A stretch of 38,730 bases of DNA from an uncultured Paracoccaceae bacterium (GTDB lineage: Bacteria; Pseudomonadota; Alphaproteobacteria; Rhodobacterales; Rhodobacteraceae). The notes beneath the pieces are model-generated. The model was not told where the DNA came from, searched no databases, and saw nothing but the letters and a program-made list of their open reading frames with translations. The stretch's first letter is position 1; every line of letters begins with the position of its first letter. This document shows positions 1 through 9,472 of the stretch, piece by piece. The stretch lies in contig CALKOT010000002.1 of assembly GCA_938092015.1 (NCBI GenBank), forward strand, positions 1-38,730, in the 5' to 3' direction. A program made the position numbers and the translations under genes.

Positions 1-164
1 GGAGGCCCAAATCATCATCGAAAGCTGGAGGAAACATTACAACACCAAACGACCCCATAGTGCATTGGGCTACCGCCCACCTGCGCCAGAGGCCATAATC
101 CCGATGGACCAACGGCCAATCATGCACTAACTTTTAAAATGGACCACTCAAGTGGGGCTGTGCA
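1..164 (+). mobile_element. Right end of an IS3-family insertion sequence
   Basis: The first 130 bases encode the last residues of an IS3-family transposase. They are followed by a short non-coding tail whose end, about 141-164, has the layout of an IS3-type terminal inverted repeat (GGACCACTCAAGTGGGGCTG, then TGCA). The left end lies outside the window, so the pair of inverted repeats and the target duplication cannot be checked. The element has landed in an integrase gene read on the other strand. The exact outer boundary is uncertain by several bases. Confidence 0.75.
2..130 (+). CDS. IS3-family transposase (OrfB), C-terminal end only
   Basis: This is the 3' end of a DDE transposase that cuts and joins DNA for an IS3-family element. 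The visible 42 residues contain the characteristic end of the rve integrase core: a tryptophan-arginine segment, then YNTKRPHSALGYRPP, then a short tail and a TAA stop at 128-130. The catalytic residues lie upstream, outside the window. The product name rests on the YN-RPH--LGY-P signature, shared by the IS2/IS407-like branches of the family. I cannot tell whether the full element is intact. Confidence 0.85.
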   Translation, partial: EAQIIIESWRKHYNTKRPHSALGYRPPAPEAIIPMDQRPIMH

Positions 165-745
165 CTTTGCTCCATCAGCAGCGTTTTAGTTGCTGGCGCT
201 TTTCGTGCATTGTTAGTGCCACGTGTTCTAGCGCCACGTCGCTTTGGATTGTGTTTCTGCAGTGCTTTGCCTTCTGCACTGTCCCAAAACCCTATACGCC
301 TATCCCAATATCCACTCGCAACACTTGGAGTAATATCGTTCAGCAGCATACTCGTGCCGTCTTTGTTCCTAAAATACTGCTTAAAATAACGTTCAGCGTA
401 TTTGTCGTGCCAATACCGCCTACTGTCCGTCCACGTGCCGTTCTTTACGTTTCGTTCGAACCAATCACGCCAATGCTGTTCAAACGTGTGTTCGTCTAAA
501 CTATGCCCCAAATTTGCTGCTTGCTGTAAGCGCAACAACTCACTCTTCGCATACTCATAAGCATCTTAGTAAATCGTAAGTTTCGTGCTGCGTGTCACGT
601 AGCCTTTGCGTCCACCAATCTTCAAACGCATATACCAATTTGCACGTCTGTGCGTTTTAGCGTTGGGAACGGCGACAGTTAGGTTGCGCTTAAACAGCAC
701 AAGCGCACCACCATAGTGCTCCCTTTTGTCTTCATAAAACGCCAA
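164..745 (-). pseudogene. Tyrosine-type integrase remnant, nonsense mutation plus IS truncation
   Basis: The reading frame begins at a TTG (743-745) preceded by GGAG at 7 bases and continues as AFYEDKREHYGG, then YMRLKIGGRKGYVTRSTKL. An in-frame TAA sits at 566-568 (codon 60). After the stop the same frame continues DAYEYAKSELLRLQQAANLGHSLDE and on through a SAM-like core-binding region rich in W, Y and R. The frame then runs into the IS3 end at about 164, so the whole catalytic domain (the R, HxxR and Y residues) is missing. I recognise the N-terminal half as that of phage/island integrases seen in roseobacters. The interval is visibly richer in A and T than the genes to its right, consistent with transferred DNA. 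The start codon is inferred from its ribosome site. Confidence 0.7.
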
Positions 746-844
746 AAGCGCACTCCAATAGCAACCTAAAACGCTACAGATATGCTAAAATCGCTAAACC
801 ATAACGTCAACACACACTGCGTCTGCTACAATTCTGCTACGCAT

Positions 845-876
845 AAAAAAAGGGCTGCGAAATACGCAACCCTTTG
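845..876 (-). terminator. Rho-independent terminator after rpsI
   Basis: Read on the minus strand, AAGGGTTGCG is followed by a short TATTT loop, CGCAGCCCTT and a run of T. The stem has ten pairs with one G-T wobble. It lies about 30 bases after the rpsI stop and would end the rplM-rpsI transcript. Confidence 0.85.
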
Positions 877-905
877 TTTTGTATGGTAAATCCGAAGGTT
901 CGAAC

Positions 906-1424
906 TTAACGCTTCGAGAACTGGAAGCTACGACGCGCTTTGCGGCGGCCGTATTTCTTACGTTCCACAACACGCGCATCGCGGGTCAGGAAGCCAGCAG
1001 CTTTCAGCGCAGGACGCAGCGTTGGGTCATATTCGCAAAGCGCTTTAGAAACACCGTGCTTCACTGCGCCGGCCTGGCCGGACAGACCGCCGCCTTTGAC
1101 TGTGGCGACAACGTCAAACTGACCGTCGACATTGGCGACCTTGAACGCCTGACCAAGAACCATCCGCAGCACGGGGCGTGCGAAATAGACGGTCACGTCA
1201 CGGCCGTTGACGGTGACTTTGCCTGAACCGGGCTTAACCCAGACACGGGCGACCGCGTCTTTACGTTTGCCGGTTGCGTATGAACGGCCCAACGCATCAC
1301 GTTTTGGTTCGCGAACGATTGCAGCGATCTGCTCACCTTCGACCGGCGCCTCAGCAGCCAGTTCGACTTCGCCGCCTTCGACGGCGTCTTTCAGGTCTTC
1401 GAGCGATTTGATTTCATCAGCCAT
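906..1424 (-). CDS. rpsI: 30S ribosomal protein S9
   Basis: Small-subunit ribosomal protein S9 (uS9), which contacts 16S rRNA in the head of the 30S subunit near P-site tRNA. The 172-residue product has the acidic N-terminal extension usual in Alphaproteobacteria. It then has the family core ([25 protein letters not shown]) and the conserved basic tail [18 protein letters not shown], ending in Lys-Arg. Two ATGs are possible: one at 1430 overlaps the rplM stop as ATGA, the other is at 1424. GGAG lies 3 bases from the first and 9 from the second, which favours 1424. It is the second gene of the usual rplM-rpsI pair and ends before a strong terminator. Confidence 0.97.
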   Translation of the reverse strand: MADEIKSLEDLKDAVEGGEVELAAEAPVEGEQIAAIVREPKRDALGRSYATGKRKDAVARVWVKPGSGKVTVNGRDVTVYFARPVLRMVLGQAFKVANVDGQFDVVATVKGGGLSGQAGAVKHGVSKALCEYDPTLRPALKAAGFLTRDARVVERKKYGRRKARRSFQFSKR

Positions 1425-1426
1425 GA

Positions 1427-1891
1427 TCATGCGCTCCGAGTGTTTTTCTTGTTCATCGACTTGACGTCCAGCATTTCGGGCGCTTGCGCCTCATGCGGGT
1501 GCTCTGCGCCTGCATAAACGCGGAGGTTCGTCAGCTGCTGACGGCTAAGTGGGCCGCCTGGCAGCATGCGCTGAACTGCTTTGGTCAAAACGCGCTCAGG
1601 GTGCGCGCCTTCCAGAATCTGGTTCGCCGTACGGCTTTTGATGCCGCCCGGGTGGCCGGTGTGCCAGTAGTAGGTCTTGTCAGCGCGCTTGTTGCCGGTC
1701 AGCTGAACTTTGCCAGCGTTAATAACAATCACGTTGTCGCCCATGTCCATGTGCGGCGTGAAGCTGGCTTTATGCTTGCCGCGAAGGCGCATAGCGATGA
1801 TCGACGCGAGACGGCCAAGGACGACGCCTTCAGCGTCGACGATGATCCATTTCTTATCAATATCGCCCGGTTTGGCGGTATAGGTCTTCAT
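1427..1891 (-). CDS. rplM: 50S ribosomal protein L13
   Basis: Large-subunit ribosomal protein L13 (uL13), an early-assembling protein of the 50S subunit. The product is 154 residues and begins [15 protein letters not shown]. Recognisable family segments follow: [12 protein letters not shown], then [13 protein letters not shown], then the [10 protein letters not shown] block and [12 protein letters not shown]. The frame is open for another 36 codons upstream, but the ATG at 1891 gives the standard family start. AGGAA lies about 10 bases before it. It is followed by rpsI at near-zero spacing, as in most bacteria, and a good promoter lies about 90 bases upstream. Confidence 0.97.
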   Translation of the reverse strand: MKTYTAKPGDIDKKWIIVDAEGVVLGRLASIIAMRLRGKHKASFTPHMDMGDNVIVINAGKVQLTGNKRADKTYYWHTGHPGGIKSRTANQILEGAHPERVLTKAVQRMLPGGPLSRQQLTNLRVYAGAEHPHEAQAPEMLDVKSMNKKNTRSA

Positions 1892-1976
1892 GTTGCATCC
1901 ATTCCTGCAGGCCATTTCTGGCCCGAAACGTAAAAGCCACGCCGCCCGAATGGCGCGTGACTGAAATCTGATGCAG

Positions 1977-2004
1977 GTTCTAATGATTCCTCGGACCAAG
2001 TCAA
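1977..2004 (-). promoter_or_regulatory. Candidate promoter of rplM-rpsI
   Basis: On the minus strand TTGACT (1999-2004) and TAGAAC (1977-1982) are separated by 16 bases. The extended -35 reading TTGACTTGG resembles strong alphaproteobacterial ribosomal promoters. It lies about 90 bases upstream of the rplM start in an otherwise empty intergenic region of 187 bases. This is inferred from sequence only. Confidence 0.5.
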
Positions 2005-2078
2005 TTGCGAAACGCGGGAAAAATTCTGCAAAATCAGTGGATTAGAAAAGAGGTATTAATACACCCCATTCATTCATG

Positions 2079-2516
2079 CTAACGCTTGGGCGGAATCGCA
2101 TAAGTCATAGTCGCATGGGCCACAGGCGCGTCTTGCCCCTCTGACCAGATCGTCGCATCGCCGGTCGCCAGCAGCTTGCCCAACTTCAGAATGCGCGCTT
2201 CACAAATCAGATCAACAGGCGCGGGTTTGTTCAGGAAATTGATGGTGGCGTTCGTGGTTACAGTCAACGCTTCTTTGCCAATCATGCCCATGATCGCGAC
2301 GTAGAATGCACAATCCGCCAGTTCAAACATGGTCGGCCCAGACACAGTACCGCCCGGACGCAATTGGCCGTCGCCGATCTTCATCCGCATGCGCGACCGC
2401 ATCGACGTAATTTCTTCAATCTCGAACTTGCCCCTGATTTGGTGAAACACGCTTTCAAGGAAGATGAACGCCTCATCCGGTGTCATGACTGGTTGGCGCA
2501 CAATTGGGGCATTCAT
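2079..2516 (-). CDS. PaaI-family hotdog thioesterase
   Basis: A 145-residue single hotdog-fold protein, probably a cytoplasmic acyl-CoA thioesterase of the PaaI/YdiI type. The family signature is visible in the middle: GGTVSGPTMFELADCAFYVAI, the segment that forms the hotdog helix and carries the catalytic acidic residue. It is followed by VTTNATINFLNKP, the usual substrate-tunnel strand. The acyl group cannot be predicted. The start at 2516 is set by GAGGAG seven bases upstream; an earlier in-frame start at 2531 has no such site. It diverges from the broken DUF3298 gene, and a short palindrome (CACGCTGAGCGTG, 2528-2540) lies between them. Confidence 0.85.
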   Translation of the reverse strand: MNAPIVRQPVMTPDEAFIFLESVFHQIRGKFEIEEITSMRSRMRMKIGDGQLRPGGTVSGPTMFELADCAFYVAIMGMIGKEALTVTTNATINFLNKPAPVDLICEARILKLGKLLATGDATIWSEGQDAPVAHATMTYAIPPKR

Positions 2517-2602
2517 GGGTTTTCTCCTCACGCTGAGCGTGGTTACTTACGCTCGCGCCTTGCCACCGCGCCAGTCCCTGCCCGGATCTTGTTGGAGTTC
2601 CC

Positions 2603-3307
2603 ATGCGTCATTTCCATGCCTTCGCTATCTGCCTGATCGCCGCCCTGCCCGTTTCAGCCGAAACGCTGCGGACAGATGATGGCCGCGTCACAACTGTTGT
2701 TCAGTTAAGCGATGATCTGTCCGCGCATCCCGGGTTTGCGGCGTTCCTGCGTGATGAGGCGCTGGCGATCCGTGAGGATGCGGCGCTGACGGCTGAGGAA
2801 GATGACAAGACTGGCTGGACTGTTGAGATTACAGACCAGGCTGGCCTGATCACGCCAGCTTACGCATCTGTCTTGCGAAAGGTCACCACCCGCACGGGCA
2901 ATTTCGGCTTTCAGACGGTTGAAGCCTTGAACTGAGATGCCGAAGCTGGCGATTTCTTTCGTCTGGATCGATTTTTCGCAGACGGTCAGATGCGTGAAGA
3001 GGCTTTGATCGCCATCGCCTTTCGCCTGAAGGTAGGCATCGCCGAAGACATCTGGGGCCGTAAGGTGCCATCGGAATGGAACCCGATGGTGGAACAGGCC
3101 ACCAGCCCCGATGTTGCGGTTCTATCGAACTTCACGCTTGCGCGCGGCACTGTTCCGGGCAAGGCGGCGGGCCTGACGTTCCACTTCAGCCCCAAGGAAA
3201 TCGCGCCTCAAGGCAGGGCGCAGGCCCTAACCATCCCGCTTAGCCTGTTCGCCAAATGGCTGAACGCCGATGGCCGCGCCCTGTTTGGCGGGGCGCTTAC
3301 GCGCTGA
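2603..3307 (+). pseudogene. DUF3298-family secreted protein with one in-frame TGA
   Basis: The frame opens with a signal peptide (MRHFHAFAICLIAALPVSA, cleavage likely after the final A). It runs 110 codons to TGA at 2933-2935, then continues open in the same frame to a second TGA at 3305-3307. Joined, the product is about 234 residues and matches the DUF3298 (RsiV-like) layout. The N-terminal part is followed by VEALN-stop-DAEAGDFFRLDRFF, where the family normally has an aromatic residue. The end is the LTFHFSPKEIAPQG...LTIPLSLF block. A TGG-to-TGA change would explain the stop. The coding character of both halves suggests a recent mutation or a sequencing error. The 3' end overlaps the ctaA 3' end by 11 bases, tail to tail. 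Confidence 0.8.
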
Positions 3308-4427
3308 TCTTCTGTTCAGACGGATACGCCATTTCAAACTTCGCCCGCAGCGCCAGCATCAACAGAAGCAAAGCGCCGAACTGGTGCTTGCTGGACAGTG
3401 TCAGCGGGGCGGCATGGATCAGCGTCGCAATGCCCAGAACAGCCTGAGCAGCGACGCCGACCAGCAGCATGGTTGACCAGAACGCAACGGCCTTATGACC
3501 AGATCTCCTGCCCTTGATGGCGAAAATGATGGCGGCGACCAGCAACAGATAGGCGGTCATGCGGTGAATGAACTGCGTCAACGCCATGTTTTCAAAGAGG
3601 TTCGACCATAGGGGCGTCATCTCAAACGCTGCACTTGGAAAGAACTCTCCATCCATCATTGGCCAGTCTGTAAATCCAAGACCGCCATCGACACCGGCGA
3701 CAAGCGCGCCCATCAAAATCTGAACAAACAGCAACGTTGTCAGCGCAACAGACCAGGCGAACATACCGCTGATGCGGCGGCGGCGGGCCTGCAGCAATTC
3801 CCATTCTTCCTTGCGCAGCTTCATGATGTACCACCAGATGAAGGAGAAGATCAGAAAGGCGACGCCCAGATGCGTCGCCAGTCGATAAGGCGCAACGTCG
3901 ACGCGGACCGACAGACCAGAATAAACCATCCACCAGCCGATAGCCCCCTGCAGACCACCAAGACAGCCGATCAGGATCAAACGACCGGTCCAGCCCCGCG
4001 GGATCATGCCCCGAACAGCAAAGTATATCAGCGGCAACAACCAGACGACGCCCAGGAAACGGCCAAGAAACCGGTGTCCCCATTCCCACCAGAAGATCGG
4101 TTTGAAGTCCGACATTTCCATCCAGTAGTTCTGCAACTTGTATTCATCAGTGGTCTTGTAGGCGTTGAATGCGGCGGTCCAGTCAGCCTCTGACAGCGGC
4201 GGCACCGATCCGATGATCAGGTTCCATTCGGTGATTGAAAGACCGCTATCTGTCAGGCGCGTCAGACCGCCCACGATGACCATTGCAGCGACCAGCGCTA
4301 GCAACACCCACAACCATGTGCGAATGGCGGCGCGGGCGCCTGTGCGGTCAGCCTCAGCTTTGCCGGGCGTTGGTGCCGGCGCTTTGCTGGTTTCGCCGAC
4401 CTCTTCGAAAATGGAACGTTTGCTCAT
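3297..4427 (-). CDS. ctaA: Heme A synthase (COX15/CtaA)
   Basis: Integral membrane enzyme that oxidises the C8 methyl of heme O to the formyl group of heme A for aa3-type cytochrome oxidase. The 376-residue length fits the eukaryote/alphaproteobacteria class. Eight hydrophobic segments can be seen in two related halves. Conserved histidines lie in EWGHRFLGR (H118), RLATHLGVA (H186), QFIHRMTAY (H288) and SSKHQFGALL (H348), the expected heme ligands. The segment GGLTRLTDSGLSITEWNLIIG after the first helix is a strong family signature. The N-terminal 30 residues are polar and Pro/Ala rich. No oxidase structural genes are in the window. Confidence 0.95.
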   Translation of the reverse strand: MSKRSIFEEVGETSKAPAPTPGKAEADRTGARAAIRTWLWVLLALVAAMVIVGGLTRLTDSGLSITEWNLIIGSVPPLSEADWTAAFNAYKTTDEYKLQNYWMEMSDFKPIFWWEWGHRFLGRFLGVVWLLPLIYFAVRGMIPRGWTGRLILIGCLGGLQGAIGWWMVYSGLSVRVDVAPYRLATHLGVAFLIFSFIWWYIMKLRKEEWELLQARRRRISGMFAWSVALTTLLFVQILMGALVAGVDGGLGFTDWPMMDGEFFPSAAFEMTPLWSNLFENMALTQFIHRMTAYLLLVAAIIFAIKGRRSGHKAVAFWSTMLLVGVAAQAVLGIATLIHAAPLTLSSKHQFGALLLLMLALRAKFEMAYPSEQKISA

Positions 4428-4526
4428 AGCGATGCCTCATTCGATCTTATCCGTGAAATAGCGGCGCGGGACCTTGTCGGCAACTGCGGCCATTTTCCTT
4501 CGCCACCGTCGCTGGTATGCAGAGCC

Positions 4527-4856
4527 ATGGCATACGATGAACGGCATTACGAAATCATGGCTGAAATGCTTGGCGCGACCGAAGGGCTTAGCGAGAAAAA
4601 GATGTTCGGCGGCGTCTGCTTCCTATTGCACGGCAACATGCTTTGCGGCGTGTTTCGCATGGGCGGCATGGTTCGGGTTGGCAAACATAACGTGGAAGAG
4701 GCGCTGACCCTGGATGGGGCTGAGCCTATGGATATGAACGGCCGTAAGATGGGCGGTTTCGTCAGGATCGAAGACCCGGTCTTTGATGACGAAGATACGA
4801 TGCAAACGCTGTTTGGCATGGCGTTCAGTTTCGTGGCGCCGATGCCGCCTAAATAG
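4527..4856 (+). CDS. TfoX N-terminal domain protein
   Basis: A 109-residue protein made only of a TfoX N-terminal domain. It starts MAYDERHYEIMAEMLG and contains the family core KKMFGGVCFLLHGNMLCGVF followed by a conserved VGKHN strand and the DMNGRKMGGFVRI segment. In gammaproteobacteria TfoX regulates competence, but these small stand-alone homologues have no proven role, so competence should not be assumed. It is isolated between ctaA and trmJ, facing the opposite way to both. Its ribosome site is weak. Confidence 0.85.
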   Translation: MAYDERHYEIMAEMLGATEGLSEKKMFGGVCFLLHGNMLCGVFRMGGMVRVGKHNVEEALTLDGAEPMDMNGRKMGGFVRIEDPVFDDEDTMQTLFGMAFSFVAPMPPK

Positions 4857-4906
4857 CATCGCGCCTATTTGACCCTCAAAGACGCATCGACCCGGTTGAT
4901 CAGGCG

Positions 4907-5635
4907 CTAAAAGCGGCGCTTCTCTGATAGCGCCCGCACCACGCCCCTCAGCGTACGCACGTCCTGATCGGTTAGCGGGGCGCGGCGGAAGATGTTGGCA
5001 AGATTGGTCATCATCGAAAATCGTTTATTTTCCGGAAAGAAGAATCCGGTGTCGTTCAGATCTGTTGTGACATGATCAATCAAGCGATCCACTTCGATGG
5101 CTTCAGCCATTTCAGTCTTGCCAGTGTGATAGGCTTCCGCCGGAGTGGCATCTCGCTGGCGCCGCCATTCATAGGACATCAGCAACACGCACTGCGCCAG
5201 GTTGAGCGATGAAAATTCCGGATTGACGGGAACAGTGATGATCGCATTGGCGCGCACGACGTCATCATTTGACAGGCCTGCGCGTTCCGGCCCGAACAAC
5301 ACGCCGACCTTTTCGCCAGCCACAATGCGCGTCGCCATATCCTGCGCTGCGCCTTCAGGTGTGAAGACGGTCTTGGTCATCTCACGCGGGCGGGCGGTGG
5401 TGGCATAAAGGTAATGCAGATCGCCAACCGCATCCGCCGTCGTCGGGACGACCATTGCCTCATCCAGCAGCGAACCTGCGCCAGACGCCATCGCAACCGC
5501 CTTGGGATTAGGCCAGCCGTCGCGCGGCGTCGTGATCCGCATGTGGCGCAGGCCAAAATTCCACATGCCCCGCGCCGCAGCGCCGATATTTTCGCCCATC
5601 TGGGGTTCAATCAGGATGAAGGCCGGGTCGTTCAC
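4907..5635 (-). CDS. trmJ: tRNA (cytidine/uridine-2'-O-)-methyltransferase, TrmJ family
   Basis: SPOUT-class methyltransferase expected to 2'-O-methylate position 32 of the tRNA anticodon loop using S-adenosylmethionine. The 242-residue protein begins with FILIEPQMGENIGAAARGM, the SpoU motif 1. Motif 2 is LFGPERAGLSNDDV and motif 3 is SSLNLAQCVLLMSYEW. The C-terminal tail (about 165-242) matches the helical dimerisation extension of TrmJ rather than the shorter TrmL. Its ATG overlaps the stop of the methyltransferase gene upstream (ATGA), so the two are likely translationally coupled at the end of the alaS gene set. Confidence 0.9.
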   Translation of the reverse strand: MNDPAFILIEPQMGENIGAAARGMWNFGLRHMRITTPRDGWPNPKAVAMASGAGSLLDEAMVVPTTADAVGDLHYLYATTARPREMTKTVFTPEGAAQDMATRIVAGEKVGVLFGPERAGLSNDDVVRANAIITVPVNPEFSSLNLAQCVLLMSYEWRRQRDATPAEAYHTGKTEMAEAIEVDRLIDHVTTDLNDTGFFFPENKRFSMMTNLANIFRRAPLTDQDVRTLRGVVRALSEKRRF

Positions 5636-6456
5636 GATTTTTCCGCCCAGAAACTGGTTTCAACCGCGCCGCTGTTCAAAGGAAGGCGCGACAGCACACC
5701 CGCTTCAGCCGCACCCATGCGCGTGACGGCGTAACGGGATGAAAACAATGGTTTCAGGCCGCCTGCAAGAATCCAGCCGCCGAGACAATTTTGCTCATTA
5801 TATCCTCGCCATTCCCATACATCCGGGTACGGGTCAGGCAGCAGGATGTCATGGATATGTACAATCACACCGCGTCGGAGCGCTGGCAGGATGCGATTGA
5901 AGATCATGTCGACATCAGTGCCCGGCATCATCAGATGGCTGGAATCGAAGAACGCAAAATCGCCGGGCTCAAGCGCTTCAAACATTGGCAAATGAGCCTC
6001 GCTTAGAACGCTCCGACGCCAATCGACTGCAAGGTCGCCAAAATCAGCGCGCGGCTCAGGATCGATACACGTGATGCCTGCCCCGCTTGAGGCGGCGGCG
6101 GCCATGAATCTGGTCGAATGGCCTGACCCGACCTCAATCACCTTGCGTGGCCGGCGAGATGCAACCATCGCGTAGGCTGCGGCGCCGTCAGCCCGGGGAA
6201 ACCAGTCCTGATCCCACCGCGGTTTCGGTGGTGGGCCCGCGAACGCTTCCAGAACCGAAGCGCGGGCGTCGATTTCATCAAGCACTGACTGAAACTGGTC
6301 GCGGTGTCGGTCAAACACCGCCTCTATCGCCGGATATGACCCCGGCGCTTTCACACCATCAGCATAGCGATAAGGCAGGAAAAACCCCTGCTTTCGCTTG
6401 CCTTCAATCGTCTCCAGCGCCATTCGGCGAAGACGATCCTGTTTGCTTTCAGGCAT
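5632..6456 (-). CDS. Class I SAM-dependent methyltransferase
   Basis: A 274-residue protein with a Rossmann-type methyltransferase core in the Methyltransf_24 style. Motif I is KVIEVGSGHSTRFM, an acidic strand end follows at CIDPEPRADF, and FAFFDSSHLMMPGTDVDMIF plus IVHIHDILLPDPYP give the later motifs. The N-terminal 85 residues are family-specific. The substrate is unknown; related proteins are often linked to small molecules or surface sugars. It sits between a DUF1330 gene (TGATG overlap at 6454-6458) and trmJ (ATGA overlap), so all three are probably co-transcribed with alaS. Confidence 0.8.
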   Translation of the reverse strand: MPESKQDRLRRMALETIEGKRKQGFFLPYRYADGVKAPGSYPAIEAVFDRHRDQFQSVLDEIDARASVLEAFAGPPPKPRWDQDWFPRADGAAAYAMVASRRPRKVIEVGSGHSTRFMAAAASSGAGITCIDPEPRADFGDLAVDWRRSVLSEAHLPMFEALEPGDFAFFDSSHLMMPGTDVDMIFNRILPALRRGVIVHIHDILLPDPYPDVWEWRGYNEQNCLGGWILAGGLKPLFSSRYAVTRMGAAEAGVLSRLPLNSGAVETSFWAEKS

Positions 6457-6737
6457 CAGGCTTCGACGACAACCAGATCGCGGGTCGATGAGCGTTTGGC
6501 GAAGCCGACAGCCTCTTGATAGCGTGGGCTTTCATAGCAGGCGATGGCGTCATCGAAGGTTGGAAAGACAGCAACGACATTGCGCGCCCGATCATTGCCT
6601 TCAAGCTGCTTGTAACGACCTGCACGGGCAAGGAATTCGCCGCCATGTGCTGCAATCGCTTCGGTCGCGATCTTGGCGTATTCGCCGTACAGCGCTTCAT
6701 CAGTCACTTCGACATGTGCGATCCAGTAAGCAGGCAT
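6456..6737 (-). CDS. DUF1330 domain protein
   Basis: A 93-residue protein covering a complete DUF1330 domain, a dimeric alpha/beta barrel fold (ferredoxin-like). The family pattern is clear: MPAYWIAHVEVTDEALYGEY at the start, HGGEFLARAGRYKQLEG in the middle, and ARNVVAVFPTFDDAIACYESPRYQEA near the end. The biochemical role of the family is not established. It starts only two bases after the alaS stop and overlaps the next gene, so it probably follows alaS on one message. Confidence 0.9.
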   Translation of the reverse strand: MPAYWIAHVEVTDEALYGEYAKIATEAIAAHGGEFLARAGRYKQLEGNDRARNVVAVFPTFDDAIACYESPRYQEAVGFAKRSSTRDLVVVEA

Positions 6738-6739
6738 GA

Positions 6740-9397
6740 TTAACCCTCCAGCAGTTTTTCGATTGCAACAATTGCGTCGTCAGCTTTTGAAGCGTCCGGG
6801 CCGCCGCCCTGCGCCATATCTGGTCGCCCGCCACCACCTTTGCCGCCGACAGCTTCAACAGCCGTTTTGACAACATCAACGGCAGAGATTTTACCAACAA
6901 GATCTTCAGTGACGCCTGCCGCGACAGCAGCCTTACCGCCTGCGTCCGCGATCAGTGCAACAACGCCTGAACCAAGCCGCGCCTTGTGCTCATCAATCAG
7001 CCCGCGCAGATCTTTAGGCGAGACGCCGGTCAGCGCCTGCGCGAACAGCTTTACGCCGTTGATCTCTTTCGCTTCAGGGCCAGAGCCATCCGCCCCACCC
7101 ATTGCGACCTGCTTGCGCAACTCAGCAACTTCAGCCTGTAGCGCCTTACGCTCATCAAGCAGCGCCTGTACCCGCTCAGCCGCCTCATCGGGCCGCTTTT
7201 TCAGAACGTTAGCGACGTTCGCCAATGTTTGATCCTGCGCCGACAGATAATCGAACGCCGCGGCGCCGGTCAGCGCCTCAACCCGGCGCACGCCAGCTGA
7301 TGACGCGCTTTCGCCCGTAACAACGAAGACGCCGATATCGCCGGTCGCTTCGACATGCGTGCCGCCACACAGTTCCATTGAGTAGATGTCGCCTGCCGGG
7401 CCGCTGCCACCGTCGGCGACCTTGCCCATTGCAACAACACGTACTTCGTCGCCGTATTTCTCGCCGAACAACGCCTGGGCGCCCATCTCACGCGCTTCAT
7501 CGGGCGTCATCAAACGCGTCGTGACGGGAGAGTTCTGGCGGATATAGTCGTTCACCTCACGCTCAACCGACTTGATTTCCTCAAGGCTCATGCCTTTCGA
7601 ATGCGAGAAGTCGAACCGCAAACGCTCTTCCGCGTTCAACGATCCACGCTGCGCAACGTGATCGCCCAGATGGCCGCGCAAAGCTTCATGCAGCAAGTGC
7701 GTGGCCGAGTGGTTCGCGCGGATCCGGCTGCGACGGCCATGGTCGACCGTCAGCTCAGCGCCTGCGCCAAGCGTCAGCTCGCCAGAGATGACCTCAACCT
7801 GATGCGCGAATACGCCCTGCATTTTCTTGGTATCGGTCACGCGCGCTTCAGCGCCATCAACTTTGATGGCGCCGCTGTCGCCAACCTGACCACCGCTTTC
7901 AGCGTAGAAAGGCGTCTGGTTCAGGATAACGGCGCCGCTATCGCCCACTTTCAAGGAATCGACTGCTGCGCCGTCTTTCACCAACGCCAACACCTGCCCT
8001 TCGGCGGTTTCGGTGTCGTACCCTAGGAACTCAGTTGAGCCGTGCTTGTCCGCGATATCAAACCAGATCGCAGCATCCGCAGCCTCGCCAGAACCAGTCC
8101 ATGCAGCGCGAGCCTTGGCTTTCTGTTCTTCCATCGCAGCGTCGAACCCATCGGTATCGACGGTGCGGCCCTTTTCGCGCAACGCATCCTGCGTCAGATC
8201 CAGCGGGAAGCCATAGGTGTCATACAGCTTGAACGCCGTATTACCGGGCAACTCAGCGCCATCAGGCAGGTCGCCAAGCGCTTCGTCCAGCAGACCAAGG
8301 CCGCGGTCCAGCGTTTTACGAAAACGCTTTTCTTCCAGCTCAAGTGTTTCTTCAATCAGCGACTGGGCCTGCGATAGCTCAGGAAACGCCTGCCCCATCT
8401 GACGGGTCAGCGCTGGCACCAAGCGGTGCATCAGCGCCTGCTCAACACCCAGCAAATGCGCATGACGCATCGCGCGACGCATAATCCGGCGCAGGACGTA
8501 ACCACGCCCTTCGTTCGAGGGCAGCACGCCATCAGCGATCAGGAAAGAAGTGGAGCGCAGATGATCTGCGATCACACGGTGATGCACGTTTTTGTCGCCA
8601 TCCGGGTCAACGCCAGACGCAGATGAGCTCGCCTCAATCAGGCTACGCATCAGGTCCGTGTCATAGTTGTCGTGCTTGCCCTGAAGAACGGCGCCAATCC
8701 GTTCCAGCCCCATGCCGGTATCGATGGACGGTTTAGGCAGGTCCGTGCGGCTGCCATCTTCATGCTTTTCGTACTGCATGAAGACGAGGTTCCAGATCTC
8801 AACAAACCGGTCGCCGTCTTCTTCCGGCGTGCCGGGAGGGCCGCCCCAGATATGGTCGCCGTGATCATAGAAAATCTCAGAGCACGGGCCGCACGGCCCA
8901 GTCGCGCCCATCGACCAGAAATTGTCATCGGTTGCGATGCGGATGATCTTGTCGTCGCTTAGGCCAGCATGCTTCTTCCAGATCTCAGCCGCTTCGTCAT
9001 CATCGTGGTAGATGGTGACGCAAAGTTTGTCTTTCGGCAAGCCGAATTCCTTGGTGATCAGATCCCAGGCAAAGGGAATTGCGTCTGACTTGAAGTAATC
9101 GCCAAAGCTGAAATTCCCCAGCATTTCAAAGAAAGTATGATGACGCGCCGTATAGCCGACATTGTCCAGATCATTGTGTTTGCCACCAGCGCGCACGCAT
9201 TTCTGCGATGTGACCGCGCGCGTGTAATAACGGTGCTCAAGCCCCGTAAAAACGTTCTTGAACTGCACCATGCCCGCGTTAGTGAACATCAACGTAGGAT
9301 CGTTTCGCGGCACCAGCGGCGAACTTTCGACCTGCGTATGGCCGTTCTTTTCAAAGTAGTCGAAAAAGGTCGACCGGATTTCATTCAGCGTGGCCAT
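6740..9397 (-). CDS. alaS: Alanyl-tRNA synthetase
   Basis: Class II aminoacyl-tRNA synthetase charging tRNA-Ala with alanine in the cytoplasm. The 885-residue length is standard. The N-terminal catalytic domain starts with [15 protein letters not shown] and has class II motif 1 at [19 protein letters not shown]. The editing domain carries its zinc-type ligands in [12 protein letters not shown] and [13 protein letters not shown]. The C-terminal region has a coiled coil ([22 protein letters not shown]) and a Gly-rich C-Ala domain ending [12 protein letters not shown]. It heads a closely spaced set with DUF1330, a methyltransferase and trmJ. The SpoIIAA-like gene ends 75 bases upstream, leaving room for a promoter. 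Confidence 0.98.
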   Translation of the reverse strand: MATLNEIRSTFFDYFEKNGHTQVESSPLVPRNDPTLMFTNAGMVQFKNVFTGLEHRYYTRAVTSQKCVRAGGKHNDLDNVGYTARHHTFFEMLGNFSFGDYFKSDAIPFAWDLITKEFGLPKDKLCVTIYHDDDEAAEIWKKHAGLSDDKIIRIATDDNFWSMGATGPCGPCSEIFYDHGDHIWGGPPGTPEEDGDRFVEIWNLVFMQYEKHEDGSRTDLPKPSIDTGMGLERIGAVLQGKHDNYDTDLMRSLIEASSSASGVDPDGDKNVHHRVIADHLRSTSFLIADGVLPSNEGRGYVLRRIMRRAMRHAHLLGVEQALMHRLVPALTRQMGQAFPELSQAQSLIEETLELEEKRFRKTLDRGLGLLDEALGDLPDGAELPGNTAFKLYDTYGFPLDLTQDALREKGRTVDTDGFDAAMEEQKAKARAAWTGSGEAADAAIWFDIADKHGSTEFLGYDTETAEGQVLALVKDGAAVDSLKVGDSGAVILNQTPFYAESGGQVGDSGAIKVDGAEARVTDTKKMQGVFAHQVEVISGELTLGAGAELTVDHGRRSRIRANHSATHLLHEALRGHLGDHVAQRGSLNAEERLRFDFSHSKGMSLEEIKSVEREVNDYIRQNSPVTTRLMTPDEAREMGAQALFGEKYGDEVRVVAMGKVADGGSGPAGDIYSMELCGGTHVEATGDIGVFVVTGESASSAGVRRVEALTGAAAFDYLSAQDQTLANVANVLKKRPDEAAERVQALLDERKALQAEVAELRKQVAMGGADGSGPEAKEINGVKLFAQALTGVSPKDLRGLIDEHKARLGSGVVALIADAGGKAAVAAGVTEDLVGKISAVDVVKTAVEAVGGKGGGGRPDMAQGGGPDASKADDAIVAIEKLLEG

Positions 9398-9472
9398 GGC
9401 GGGTTCCCAAAAGAAGCAATCGCGACGGTTTAACTGCGTCTCTCAGGTCTGTCCACCAGGGGCGCGTGTGCT

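Noticed and set aside
892-912. GGTTCGAACTT resembling a tRNA T-loop near the end of rpsI
   Set aside because: It is the rpsI 3' end and its spacer; no cloverleaf can be built around it.
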